Positions 36,986-48,600 of a stretch of 64,000 bases of DNA are shown in pieces; position 1 is the first letter of the stretch, and every line of letters begins with the position of its first letter. The notes beneath the pieces were generated by a model that worked only from the letters and a program-made list of their open reading frames with translations, did not search any database and was not told where the DNA came from. The stretch comes from Eumeta japonica. Lineage: Eukaryota; Arthropoda; Insecta; Lepidoptera; Psychidae. Location: the NCBI GenBank assembly GCA_005406025.1, contig BGZK01000701.1, positions 124,001-188,000 of the forward strand. The letters are read 5' to 3'. Made by a program: the position numbers and the translations under genes.

Positions 36986-37627
36986 AGTCAAGCGCACGAA
37001 ATTCTTCATGAACATTTAGCGTTTAGGAAGCTTTGTACTCCGTGAATACCTCATTATTTGACTGACGCTCAAAAATTCCATCGAGTTAATTGGTGTCACG
37101 AAATGATGCGAAGGCTTGCTTCAAAGTGGCTCAAATACTGTATAGGACATAGTAAAAGGTGAAGAAAGCTAGATTTATTGTTACTATTCCGAAATGAAAA
37201 GACGGACTACTCAGTGGGTGTTTTCTTTCGAAGAGTTGCCTACTAAAGTGAAACAAGATCAAAGCGTCGGAAAAAGATCGTAGCCTCTTTTTTCAGAACG
37301 ACAGGTCATTGTGGAAAAATTGTCTAAGAAGGTAAAAAAAAAACAGACACTGCAGATTGGTGCAATAACAATTGCTTGCCTCTTGTTTTGGAAAAAGTTC
37401 GGAAACTGACTATTTGGGGACGTTACGAATAGAGATATTGGTTCAGCCTTGCACCATTCTATTTTTATTTGTTTCCTAAAATAAAAGAAAAACTTACAAG
37501 AAAATGGTTTACGGATGCCGAGGAAACAGCGGCTGCATTTGAAAAGGCCGTTAAAGCGACCCCTAAGTACGAGTGGGCAAAGTGTTGCTTCCATCGAATG
37601 CAGCGATGTATCGACCTCAACAGATAA
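36986..37627 (+). pseudogene. Mariner-family transposase relic with internal deletion
   Basis: From 36992 the frame reads A-H-E-I-L-H-E-H-L-A-F-R-K-L-C, the end of a mariner helix-turn-helix region. It continues with P-H-Y-L-T-D-A-Q-K-F-H-R-V-N-W-C (37046-37093). A shifted frame (37182-37282) carries Q-W-V-F-S-F-E-E-L-P-T-K-V-K. The original frame returns with K-K-I-V-A-S-F-F-R-T-T-G-H (37274-37324) and A-D-W-C-N-N-N-C-L-P-L-V-L-E-K-V (37352 on). The C-terminus runs F-Y-L-F-P-K-I-K-E-K-L (37460s) to H-R-M-Q-R-C-I-D-L-N (ending 37621, stop 37625). The H-H-D-N segment holding the second catalytic aspartate, and most of the following S-P-D-L-A-P region, is missing. The first catalytic stretch (G-D-E-x-W) is scrambled. 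With several stops the copy is dead. The N-terminal third and the terminal repeats are not recognisable. Confidence 0.85.
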
Positions 37628-38394
37628 TATTTCGAAAAATAATAATAGTATTTAAGGACTTTCAGATTGACCCGTGCATGAGTAAAAAACGTGATGTATT
37701 GTTTTGAGTCAAGAGGATGTCAAAAACAGATGAAAGCCTAGATACAAACGTCGATGTCGGCAACGACGTCTACTCCCACGCGTGTGGTGTATGTATCTTT
37801 AGTTGGTATCGCGTATAAAAATAACTAATTATTGTATATACACAAAATAAAACTACATAACATTTATTTAATTATCATCATTAGTTTTTAGTATTTGAAA
37901 TAAATAAATGAATGAAAGATAAAATACTGTAATAAAAAATACAAGTGTAAATAAGTAATAATAAATATTGTTTACCTTCCCAATTTTACAGTCACGAACA
38001 ATTTATATTTTGTGGTATTAGTTTCATACTAATTTGGGGAAATTTATAATTTTGTGCTAAAGCCAAATACAAAACTCGGAACAATGAAGTAATTCTTTGT
38101 TTCATCTAACGAAACGTCGGTCGGCGTTCATTTTCTTTAGATGAAGCTCAGTATTTGGATCGCTTTATAAAGTGTAAGTACACTAGTACCTATTTTATTT
38201 TGATATCGCTATCTCTATAAATACATTTTCAAATGAAACGACCGATTTTCCTGTTAATTATAATTCGAATAGATTCCTAACTTTTGATCAATTATTCAAA
38301 GGTTTAATTAATTAAAAGCTTTCGAAACTCCGTTTATTCCCGATAAATAATTGTTCGAAACCGAATTAATATTCAAAATACATATTATAGCGAC

Positions 38395-38600
38395 CGAAAC
38401 GCAAACGGCCGTCGCAGCGCGCCCGCCCGGGGACGGCGGGCGGGAGCAGGACCGCCGCCGGCCCTCGCTCGAGGACGGCGCTTCGATTGCGCGCGGCCGC
38501 CGCACCCTTTCCCTCGGCCGCGCGACCTTTGCGTGGTGGCTCAAACTTCGGCTGGTTACGGGCGCTTGTTCTTTTATACAGACCTCGCCGGTACGCGAGG
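38395..38600. other. GC-rich island
   Basis: Very CpG-dense at 38405-38525 (CGCGCCCGCCCGGGGACGGC). It gives frames of 84 and 114 codons on opposite strands with Arg/Ala/Pro-rich composition, so they are not treated as genes. 37630-38390 and 38601-39350 are AT-rich. Confidence 0.6.
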
Positions 38601-39357
38601 TGTAGAGGAACGATATATTATAAATTTTGATATTTACTTTGAAGCAGCTCAAGTGTTTTAATATTCAAGATTGTTTCTTTAAATGATTTAAAGGGATTGA
38701 CTGAAAAATATATCACGTGGTATTTTGATGAAAAAATGAATGCGAGGTGATGGGGGCATGGGGTGACCGAGTTCGTCATTTCACATTCGTTTTTTTAGAA
38801 GAGGAGATATGTATTATAGGCGCGATTTTAATTATTTGTAATTTGAACAATGATATATCAATATATGTATGACGTATGCATCCTGATTAGTAAAATTCTT
38901 AATAAAAAAATATTCAAAATTAAAATACATAATAACTTTATTTCATAGGTCTTAAAATAATACTTGAAATGTCATATTTTTTTGGAAATTTACAGTTTAC
39001 CACTCGCTCGGAAAGCAGTTTTTCCTGAAAAAGAACGAGCAAGAAATTTAAGGGTGGGTAGTTCTTTTATAAATTCTGTCATGCATATCCACAACAAATA
39101 CAAAATCATTGATGAAAGAAATAGTTTGATAAGAAGGCGAGCCGATTATATCCATGAAGCATTGTTTTTCTAAATATTCGATACAATAAACAAAGCCCCC
39201 TAAATTAATTTGTGACTTTGCATAATCAAATAACATGTAAACACGGTTTATTTTCATTTCTGGTACTGAGTTTATGTCGATTACTACTTCTTTTGAACAT
39301 TTCTATTTTTTTAATATAATAATCGAGATGCCAATGTTAAGATTCCACTTTCTTTAA

Positions 39358-39755
39358 GGCTGGCTCTATGACCTCGAAATTGTCGCATCGACAAAGTCGA
39401 GCAGCAGTCGTATATATTTTTTTAGCGTTTGCGCCACTACAATGTCGTAAAAATAAAGATAGAAATAAATAAATCAATGTCAAACATATTACCAAGGAAT
39501 GCTTTTTACCGCGTTGCCTATACATGTGCTCAACACTGATATGCGACACTGAAGTGGCGTGAACGCAAAATAACGAGTTTCATATAAATGCCTACCGAAA
39601 CGAGCCCGCGCGACTTTGTCGAGACGCATGCAAGTCGCGGTTACGTGCGTCTTTTGCGACAAACGCATGAGCTATGTACGAATCTTAAATTTATTAAAAG
39701 ATCGACTGTTGCTCGACCTTGTCGATGCGACAATGTCGGAGTCATGGAGCCAGCC
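39358..39755. mobile_element. 398-bp MITE, probably PIF/Harbinger-derived
   Basis: The first 53 bases (39358-39410, opening GGCTGGCTCTATGAC) are the reverse complement of the last 53 (39703-39755, ending GTCATGGAGCCAGCC) with 6 mismatches. TAA stands immediately outside each end (39355-39357 and 39756-39758) and fits a 3-bp TWA target-site duplication, the hallmark of PIF/Harbinger transposons. The interior has no transposase, so it is non-autonomous. The inverted ends contain the small palindrome TTGTCGCATCGACAA. Small open frames on both strands here (39337-39549, 39616-39852) are by-products of the repeat. Confidence 0.8.
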
Positions 39756-40546
39756 TAAACTTACTACACGAAAACTTTGTAAGTCTTCCGGCATGTCTCC
39801 GGAAAAAGATACCATACGACATCAAGCTATGGAAACAGCCAAAATTAACTAATGAAGCGGTTTATCTGGCAATCTGATACGCACTCATATTACATTTACT
39901 TACAAAACTAAACATAAATGTGTTACTCGAAGACCAATTTATCTATTTCTACCTACTGTAAGAACCAACTACAGGCGAGACAACCGTAAGTTTTGAGAGA
40001 GTACAGTCTTTTAACAATTTTTTTATTTATATTATAGTGTCAATTTAAATTTAAATATGTTTGATGTTAAACGGGAGTCTGAAATCAAAAACGCTAAATC
40101 ATTTACCATATTTATGTTAAAATTCGGACAACACTTTCTAGTATCTAAATAATGACAATTAATTAACCTGTTTACGATTCATAGATTGTGTGCCTGTACC
40201 AACAGCGCCATTGCTTTGCTTAAATTTATTGTATAGTTTTCTTTATTTCAATTAACAAGTTTCTAGTTTGTAATTATTTTACTCCTTAACTTTTATCATT
40301 TCAGTTATTAACATTGTTATAAACTTTCTGAATCATCTTTTGATCATTAATTTAATTTTGTTATAGCACAAACCCTGTTCTGTTATGTCGTGTACGACTA
40401 ACTCGTTTGTAAACTGACCTACTTACAGCTCTCATGTAGTCGAGTATATAAGTTTGAATGAGAATGAAGATGTTAACGGCGAACATTAAAATGTACATGA
40501 TGACAAGGACGATGGATATTAACAATTTTTAATGGCCTAACTTTTG

Positions 40547-40578
40547 ATGTGGTATATATTCACTAATATATACCACAT
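40547..40578. repeat. 14-bp perfect hairpin
   Basis: ATGTGGTATATATT (40547-40560) and AATATATACCACAT (40565-40578) are exact reverse complements across a 4-base loop (CACT). Confidence 0.9.
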
Positions 40579-41139
40579 GCGATAATATTTTTCAGTTTTT
40601 TATTGACTCTACACAACTATAAACGAGATATTTTATTATTTGTAAATAAGAATATTAGTAGAAGAAACGATATTATTTAAAAAGCGCGTTGTGATAAAGA
40701 ATCTACAATTTAAAGAAGTGCATATACGATTAATTTCATTAGATTAAAATATTCTTCATGCATATATAATAATGGAAAAAAGTCCAAAAACAAATATGTA
40801 GTTACATTAAAAATCAGTTATCACTGGATTATGAAAGACTTAAATAAATTCATTATAGATATAATTTTCTTTTTAATTCTGAATATACAAAGAATTAACT
40901 ATCCTGCACGGAAAAAAACTAATCAAAACGGAAATAGGAAGAGGAAGGAGTAGAAGCAGGGGAATGTTTTTATTAAACCGAAGTATATTAAACCTGCCTC
41001 CATAAAAACTACCGTTAAGGTGAGACGTGGAACATTAAAGTGGACCGAAGCGTATTCAGCTTAATTTACGACTTCGGCATCTTACTTTGTCCGGTTTAAT
41101 TAAACCTTTCCAAGTACATTAATATCAATTATGTTAATC

Positions 41140-41245
41140 CTCCCGGGCGGATTCGGAGCCGGCCCGTGTCGCTCGGCCGCCCGCCGGCGCGCGCGCCGCC
41201 GTGGCCGAGCGCGCGCGCCGGAACAGCTGGCAGGACATGCCACAC
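41140..41245. other. GC-rich island
   Basis: CpG-dense (CGGCCGCCCGCCGGCGCGCG, then GCCGAGCGCGCGCGCCGG). It is sharply bounded. 39860-41139 and 41246-42670 are AT-rich with nothing else recognised apart from the hairpin at 40547. Confidence 0.6.
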
Positions 41246-42243
41246 GAACATGCTGGGCGATAGTGAGGAAAGTTTCAAACTGTTTCATTGCAATTTTGTG
41301 TCATTTCAACAGGTACATGAACGAAGGTGATACGTCCTCTTGCTTGTGCGCTGCCTATTAGAATTGAATTGAAATCAGTTCATTCGTGGTATGTATTAAA
41401 ACATTTATCGCTAATATTTGTTTACTTAGTGATTTTAATATATGATAAAATCAAGTATTATTATCATACGTAATACAAAAGACGAAATTTATTTGTTTGT
41501 CAAGTTTCTCACGACTGACTGTAACACGGGCGTAGGCTTAAACGATATATTTAGATCTATGTCGTGTTTGACACGTGTATTGTAACACGTTCTTGATTAA
41601 TATTCACCGCAAAAGAGTGTGAGTAAAACAATAGTTAAAAATTAATTATTGTATACTCTTATACAAATTGTGTACGGGCACGGTTAACCGTTATTGCGGA
41701 ATATCATAAACGAAACACATGCGTATAGCTCCTTGTTAATCACCCTCATTGGGAATGACCGATTAGACTTTTATACGCTTTTACAGAAAAAGTAATTTTT
41801 GAAGAAAAAATCGTCATCGCTACTCCTACTGCAATCGAAGGTTTGCTGTGAGTTTTCCCACAGTTCGATGTATTTGATCTATAAAATCGAAATAGGTACC
41901 TACCATGCAAAAGTATCAATTTCAATTGACTCACAACTTTTATTCCATTACCTGTTGCTTGGGCCCTGAGGGTGTACTTTAAAAGTGCTCACTTCTCAAG
42001 CACAAAAGGTCGTATCTTACGACGTCACGTAAACACATCCATAAACATACTATAATAATCGCAAATACAATTTATATAATGAAAAACCAATGGCATGAGA
42101 CCTAGGCACCTAAAGTTGGGTACCAAACTAGGAAAAGTAATTTACCTACGCATTGTGGGTCAAATCAACCAACTTTGTTGGTATACCTCAAAAAGTTCGA
42201 TTTTCAGTTAGCGAGCAGTGCGTAGGTACAGACAAAAAATATG

Positions 42244-42260
42244 CACACACACACACACAC
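42244..42260. repeat. (CA)8 microsatellite
   Basis: A CA dinucleotide run of 17 bases in AT-rich DNA about 400 bp upstream of the element at 42680. Confidence 0.95.
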
Positions 42261-43052
42261 ATTGTTAGTAAGTGTAATGAAAATAATCGCGTATACTCAT
42301 TACAGTGACTAACATGACTGCGGTGTGCTATTGGGAGTGCTCTGAAGAGCTATCGAACCTAATTCCTGCCGCTGATTTTGCGCATTCCTGAACACCAGCT
42401 ATCTTGAGGCCGGCGTTCTATTAGCGTAAGCTTCATGCGCAATTCTCTGCTAAGTACGGTGAAGTTCTGAAATGATTTACCGTTAGCGATGTTTCCAACG
42501 AACTTCGACAAGAAAATTTTCAAGAAAAGAGCGTATTTTAAGTTTAAAAGGTTGACAAAGCACGCAGTGATTTTTTGGGGTCGTGGGTGTCCGGGCGGCG
42601 GTGATCAGTTACTTTTCTATGGCCCATATGCTCATATATCCTTTAAAAATCCTATAAAAAATATGCTGAATTGCCTTTATTGACGTGATAACGTCTTATA
42701 AATCGATGAATGCCGGCTGCACGTACGAAAAAGCATGACTCATTGTCGCGTTCCGCCTGAGCCCAGCGTGCGAGCGAGAGCACGGAACAATAGAGAGGCA
42801 CGATCGGCCTAAGCGTTCGGCTTGGGACGCATCTATCTCTCTTCCTCTCCATCGACCGATGCGTTCAAGTCGAACAGAGACAGCGGCAGCACACATGTGA
42901 ACGGTTTTGTCAACTGTTTATAAAGTGCAGTGAAAAGTTAATGTGGTTTCCATTGTTTATTACGACAATTTCAATTAACTCCTTCTTTGTATTCTACAAA
43001 ATAATAATAATTCAGTTATAATAATTAAATTCAATTCATAAAAGTATGTAAT

Positions 43053-43314
43053 TGGAGTTTACTCCTTAAGAATCGATTTTCATATAAGGCGCCCGGTATG
43101 AGAAAAATTTGAGGAGTAAAATCTACTGATAAATCCGCGTTACGTTTTTGGTGCGCAACTTATTGGCGCACCTTTCACTTTTCAATCGCGTGTATGCGTA
43201 TACTTGTATACTTGTCTGTATACTTGTGTGTAGCCAACGCAGCGAGGCAGCTGACGCATATATTGTGTGTATACCTATATATATTATAAAAGTATACTGT
43301 TCAACGTTTACAAA

Positions 43315-43364
<50 letters not shown>

Positions 43365-43677
43365 TATCAGTTATGCAATTCTAATACGGATCGTCACCAC
43401 TGTTTTGTTTGTGTTTTAAAGTGTTCTTTTACAATGTAAATATTTATTATTAACATTTGATTTATTACTATTATTATCGTGAATTTTTATATGCATTATT
43501 ATTATATTTGGTGAAGTGCAATTGATATAAACTATGGAAGAAAGTGGTGTAGATAATAATGCTGGAATATCAAATGAACATGTGGTTTTCTTAAATTTTT
43601 AGTCAAAACGAAATTTTTCAGTTAAATAAACTCTTTTTGCGTATGTTTAGACAATCGTACTTAAGGAGTAAACTCCA
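43053..43677. repeat. 18-bp perfect inverted repeat pair, 589 bp apart
   Basis: TGGAGTTTACTCCTTAAG at 43053-43070 is the exact reverse complement of CTTAAGGAGTAAACTCCA at 43660-43677. The pair lies wholly inside the 42680-43787 element. It could be the ends of an element nested within it, or internal binding sites for a transposase. I see no target-site duplication immediately outside, so the nested-element reading is unproven. Confidence 0.7.
43317..43360. repeat. (AT)22 microsatellite
   Basis: An uninterrupted AT dinucleotide run of 44 bases inside the 42680-43787 element. A shorter broken TATATA tract precedes it at 43276-43285. Confidence 0.97.
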
Positions 43678-43904
43678 GTCGTGTGTCGGAACTGACACAC
43701 ACTTTTTTTTCATCAATTTTTTCTTATCACTTTATCACGTAAAATTATCGTCCTTAAACCGATTTTACAAACAACCAATTTTTTTTAACTTAGCTTATAA
43801 ATTAATGACTTTTAAATATTCTAGTTATAAGGAGTCATGCAGATAAACATACAAAGAAATAGACAATAACTGACTTTTTATGTAAGACTGAATTGTATAA
43901 TTTT

Positions 43905-44110
43905 TCTAAATTTCATCAAAATTAGCTGTCATTGCGGGTTATAAATAGACATACACACAAACAGACAGAAAGATAAACACATAGTGACCTATATATTATA
44001 TAAAAAATGGTAAGCTCTATTAGTAGACTTAAGTTCATTAAAATAAATTTAACTATGTCGAGCTACGAAAGACACAAACAAACAGACAGACAGAGTTATT
44101 TTCTCGTTTG
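43905..44110 (-). repeat. Two degenerate copies of the 'ctgtttgt' module, minus strand
   Basis: Two adjacent segments (43911-43983 and 44035-44106) each contain, on the minus strand, a run ending in TCTGTCTGTTTGTGT or similar. In each this is followed by an AT-rich stretch and a motif like AATTTTGATGAAATTT or a decayed version of it. Such units recur in lepidopteran genomes as parts of non-coding dispersed repeats. Confidence 0.4.
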
Positions 44111-47100
44111 TAATATTAGTAGATTCTTATTAGCATTTTTGTTTTAAATTAATTGATGTTATTGTAAAATATGCATGAATAGATTCTAAATAGAGTAGTT
44201 TACTGATATTAAAAATATATTTCTTGACTAAATATGTACGCAAATTAGATCTGATGACTAAGAGTGAAATCAAAATTAATATCTGTAAAAAAACAACGAA
44301 TTATACTTAACTCATCAAAGATTCTAGACGTCTCTTTCTTGCAAAATGGATTTTGCAAAAAGCTTAACTTGTATTTTATATGGCACTGTTACTTAAGACG
44401 TCACAAGGTGTAAGTGCTCTATGTCTATTTGGCAATTTAAAACAGCCATAACTCAGTTAATATCATGTTTTCCAAAAATAATTACTCTATAATCTTACTT
44501 AAATGAAAAAGTTGTAAATGCAGTGATAAAAAAAATGTAAACTGTCCCATTTTTAAATCTAGAGAACAAGGTTACCTACTAAATATTCACTAACACAACT
44601 AATAGAGGGACGACGTGAAAATTACCAGATGAAATTAAACGTTGACTTCACAGAGTGAATTTTAAAAAGGGAACTGCATTTGCTGCGTAAAAGCGAATTT
44701 GAATTTGTACTCGCTCAATTTCTCATTATTTTTTTCATACTTAAGATTAGGATTGCATTTTTACTCAAGGCAAATATTAATTTATAGTTATCACGAGAAA
44801 CTCTTTTCTTTTACTTATATTTTCTAGAGTATTTTTTCAGATTAGTTTGAAATTAACTCCAAAAACGTTAAAGATTCTTGGTCTAAGTAATAGTAGATTG
44901 TAAAACTAGCGGAGTCAACATACCCTAGCTTACGATAATATCATGAAGCGCCTATGAATTATAATAAATTACCGATAATTATAAGGCAAATCTTACGATT
45001 AAATAGTAAGATAATATTGCATGACACTTCATTGAACGTTAGAATCTAAATATGTCGTTGAGAATTTTTTACAATCTTTTTCATATTTTTTTCGGTGTTG
45101 GAGCCATTTGTATTTAACATTTATGATCTGCATAGGATTCAGGCATCGGGATCGATCGATATCAGGATCAATAGGTGTAAGACCAGAACTGGACTAAATT
45201 GGGAAAAGATAGATTGAAATTTCATTTTAAGATTGTCGGGAGTCAACTAGGATTTGGATCATATTTCAGAGCGCAATAAAGAGAGGAATTAAAACAAGTC
45301 TGGAGCTTGGATTGGTATTTATATAAGAATTATGGTAGAAAGATGTCAATGTCTACGCGGAAAAATAAAGTGTTCAATAAAAGAACAACAAATAAGACAG
45401 TTAAACGAAAAAAAATGTGAGTGTTGGAGGTTCAAATTTCACATCAGAGTGTATGGTTTACGAATTAGACGAGAGCACTTTTTTTACGTATAAAAACGTT
45501 TCAAATATTGTACATCAAAATTATTTTATCTTGAATGTCAGAAGAAATAAAAACGGCGTAAACATAAAGCTCTGATGTCGGCTAATAAAGGAAGCCGGAA
45601 TCAGTCACTGCTGCCGGAGTTAAGGGCGCGCCTTTATTACTATGGCCCTAACGCCGGCGCGCGTTACGAGGAAAAAGCAAGGCATATTGCTCTGAATGTT
45701 CCCACGTCCGGGGAGCGTATATTTTAAATAACGTAACAATAATATCTGTACAGGGATGCACTTTTTGCGCTAGCCTTGAAACAGATTTTATTTCGTTGCC
45801 GCAAGCATTAGGCACCAGAGCGACGCCAAACCAGATGTTCAACCCAAGAAAATATATCAGAGAGGTAAGTTAGATAAAATAAAGTCACATACTGATAACA
45901 TGTGCTAATAAATATGTTATTCGAAATGTATTCGAAAACAATAGCTCTCGTATACAGAAATGCCGTGATGCTTACCCTCTAGACTAAAAATTATTTTGCC
46001 ATTGTTTATAATTACAAATAGATTTTTTAAAGTATTATACATATAGTGAGCTGGTTTGATTCCAAACCATAAGCGAATCGAGCAATGAGATTTAATAAAA
46101 CGGGACACCATTTTGAAAAGATGTATATATTTTGAAAAATTTGAAAAATTAATTATAAGCAGCTACTTCGATACTCATGAAATATTAAACGGCTGTCACT
46201 TCACTCAAGTAATATTATTATGTCAATCTATTTCTCCATTATAATAATTAGTCTACCTACATTAATTATTATTTAATATTAAATTATAATTTTATGCAAA
46301 ATTGTAATTTGTTAATTAGTATAAAGCTATAAATTAATGTAAGCAGTAACGCCTAGTTGTAGTAAATAAATGTGATTTGTGATTAATAGATGTGATAGAT
46401 TATCACTTCCAAAAGGCAAATGAATTTTTGTTAATAAAAAAAACATAGTATATAAATTTTATCAGCAAATTAGAGATTCATTACTGTAGATTTTGTATTA
46501 CAAGTTAACTATAAAATAGCGTTTTAAAAGAAATTTAAATCAGCTGTCATCGAGTTCTATACAACTCTAGATGTTCAAGTAGTAAAATACTTTTCAAATA
46601 ATTTTTATATTGGGAATGAATACATATAATGAAAACAACCTTTGTGTGTCCTGTTATCACTTAATCAAAATGAAATGAAATCAAAAATATCTTTATATAG
46701 TAGGTAACAGAATTACGCTCGATATACCCAATTATAGCATTCTTTGGTATGATATTGACTTTAACACCCATTCCTAATGCTGATTTATTTTTCGGCTTTG
46801 CTCAAAGATACATGATAGACAGTCAATAAAACTAGCACATTTGAAAATTACATGAAACACCTAATCTAACCTAACAACTCTTCTTAATAGTTTAACCGAT
46901 CTGTCATCATATTATAAATAATATCTACGAGTTAAAATATTTTAAACGCCATATTTTTTGAGAACCAATTATTCATTGACAATGATTTCCTTAGCAACCA
47001 TTATCTAAAAATTTGAGCATGGCAGCCTCCACCTCTTGGGGGATTCACATAATGACGAATACTTCGATATTTCTTCGTCCCTGCATTTGTATTGTCTTGG

Positions 47101-48084
47101 AGTTTTTGTATTGCATTATTTTTTTAGCGAACGATCGACAATTGGTTATTGTAATAATTAAAAGATTTTTTTTTAATGTTCAAAACTAACATTCGCTTTA
47201 ACATTAGAATTTGACAAATTGTCCATTTTTGAATATGAAAATATCTTAAATCGTTCAACGCAACTATTCCTTATGGTGCATCAAATATAATAAAGCGCGC
47301 AAAATGATTACGACTCGTATCGCTTTTTACGAGATTATATCACTACTTAAAATGTGTAATGGGGCCGTTTAGTTCATTTCATAAGATAACTAATGGCAGT
47401 CATGTACGAATATTCAGTTTACCACTTGTATTGTGTCAACAACAGCCTAAGATAGACAAGGAATAAAATTGTCCGAACGCTACTTTTCGGTTATGTCTGG
47501 CGAGTGAGAAGTTATAATGTCAAAAGTGATTATAATATTTAGCTAGGTATTTGGTAAAACACGCGTAGCGTCCATACTGCATATAAACTACAGTATTCGG
47601 CGCCACAGCTAAAAGACCACTTTATTATGTTTCCTTATGAAGTGTGTTGACTCATTGTTTGAGAAAAGTATTGTGCTCTAAAGTTTAAAGACAAATATTA
47701 TATCTAGTGAACACATAAATAACATGTTCAGAGTAATTAATCTGTGAACTTGTAATTAGGTAAAGTATGTTTCTATAGAATCTAAAAAATGGCTGTGAAT
47801 TTCAGGAAATCGGCTAATTAATTACCTTATTGAAGAGAACGCGTCTAACGCTTCAGAAAAAGCAATATTTGAACTTTCGTAAAATTAATTACATTGAAAT
47901 TATTTCCGTCGGTATATAAGAGATTTTCTAGTAATATGTCATCGGAATTAATGAATGTTCATTATAATCTGCTCGGATACACAATATGTGAATTATTAAT
48001 GAAATATATTTTTCTTTTTCGTAAAGAAAAAACGGTCAAATCAAAAACCAGTATGTCACAGGAAGTTTCAGAGTTGCTCCAATT
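43988..48084. other. AT-rich non-coding DNA
   Basis: Nothing coding is recognised over 4 kb except a GC-richer patch at 45585-45840. Short frames here (45648-45842, 45917-46111, 47894-48112) have no recognisable motifs. Confidence 0.5.
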
Positions 48085-48266
48085 GCTAACAAGGTCAAAG
48101 AGAAACGCTTAAAGTGGTACGGTACGGTCACGTTTAAAGACGTTAAGACCATATGGTGAAGTTTGCCCTAAATTTACCAACAGCGAAACGCGCTCGTGGA
48201 AGACCACGCACTACCTGGCTTAGGACGATCGACAAAGTTTTAAAAGAGGCTCATTTAGATAAAAAA
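48085..48266 (+). pseudogene. LINE reverse-transcriptase C-terminal remnant
   Basis: The frame at 48085-48123 reads N-K-V-K-E-K-R-L-K-W-Y-G, the start of the widespread R-L-(K/R)-W-Y-G-H-V motif that follows the RT domain in non-LTR elements. After a frameshift, 48162-48266 reads F-A-L-N-L-P-T-A-K-R-A-R-G-R-P-R-T-T-W-L and continues into T-I-D-K-V-L-K-E-A-H-L-D. The R-G-R-P-(R/K)-T-T-W-L signature is typical of the extreme C-terminus. The region between (H-V through the charged linker) is garbled, and the 3' tail (48267-48330) is also degenerate. A 5'-truncated, inactive insertion is the simplest reading. An overlapping 72-codon frame (47894-48112) is only partly explained by it. Confidence 0.75.
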
Positions 48267-48414
48267 AGTAGCACTTAATCCTGCTGAATGAAAAAAGGGG
48301 ACGAGGTATGCTCGCCCCAAGTGAATGGGACCAGGTACAGTGAAGAGGTAGTATAGAAAAATCGGTGACGTTTCATTTTTTGTTTTCACCTACATCGGTT
48401 GGAGGCATCCGGTT

Positions 48415-48600
48415 CCCTGTGCGAGGCTATCGCCACACCCGGGCGTCGGTGTGGCCGCGGCCGGCGCTCTCGGTGCGCGTCGTGCACGCGCCGGGCCGCC
48501 GCCGCCCGCGCCTCGCTATTGAGTTATACCGCTTCGGCGCATCTGCAAAATTGATCTCGGCCGGGACGCGCTTTGACCGAGACGGATAATCTGTTAAACC
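48415..48600. other. GC-rich island
   Basis: CpG-dense at 48425-48520, containing an imperfect stem GCCACACC...GGTGTGGC (48432-48455). Opposing frames of 74 and 113 codons are composition effects. 48601-49816 and 50236-50580 are AT-rich with nothing recognised. Confidence 0.6.

Larger units (their letters stand above)
42680..43787 (+). mobile_element. Longer diverged relative of the 1761-2222 family, with nested inverted repeat
   Basis: The left end reads TTGACGTGATAACGTCTTAT and the right end ACAACCAATTTTTTTTAA, both clearly related to the ends of the elements at 1761-2222 and 60844-61316. The right subterminal block (43735-43787, TTATCACGTAAAATTATCG onward) also aligns. The 1.1-kb interior is different. 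It carries a GC-richer head (42705-42895), an 18-bp perfect inverted repeat (43053-43070 and 43660-43677), a TATACTTG-type mini-tandem (about 43198-43232) and an (AT)22 microsatellite. An ATG at 43534 opens a 22-codon frame beginning M-E-E-S-G that ends at 43602. A plausible reading is an internally deleted copy of a larger autonomous element that keeps its leader and first codons. The class is not assigned. Confidence 0.6.

Noticed and set aside
37259..37594. 111-codon minus-strand frame
   Set aside because: It is antisense to the recognisable mariner transposase relic on the plus strand.
38308..38652. 114-codon minus and 84-codon plus frames
   Set aside because: Both arise from the CpG-dense island and are Arg/Pro/Ala-rich with no motif.
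48342..48360. let-7-like string GAGGTAGTATAG
   Set aside because: It departs from the mature microRNA right after the seed region and has no complementary arm nearby.
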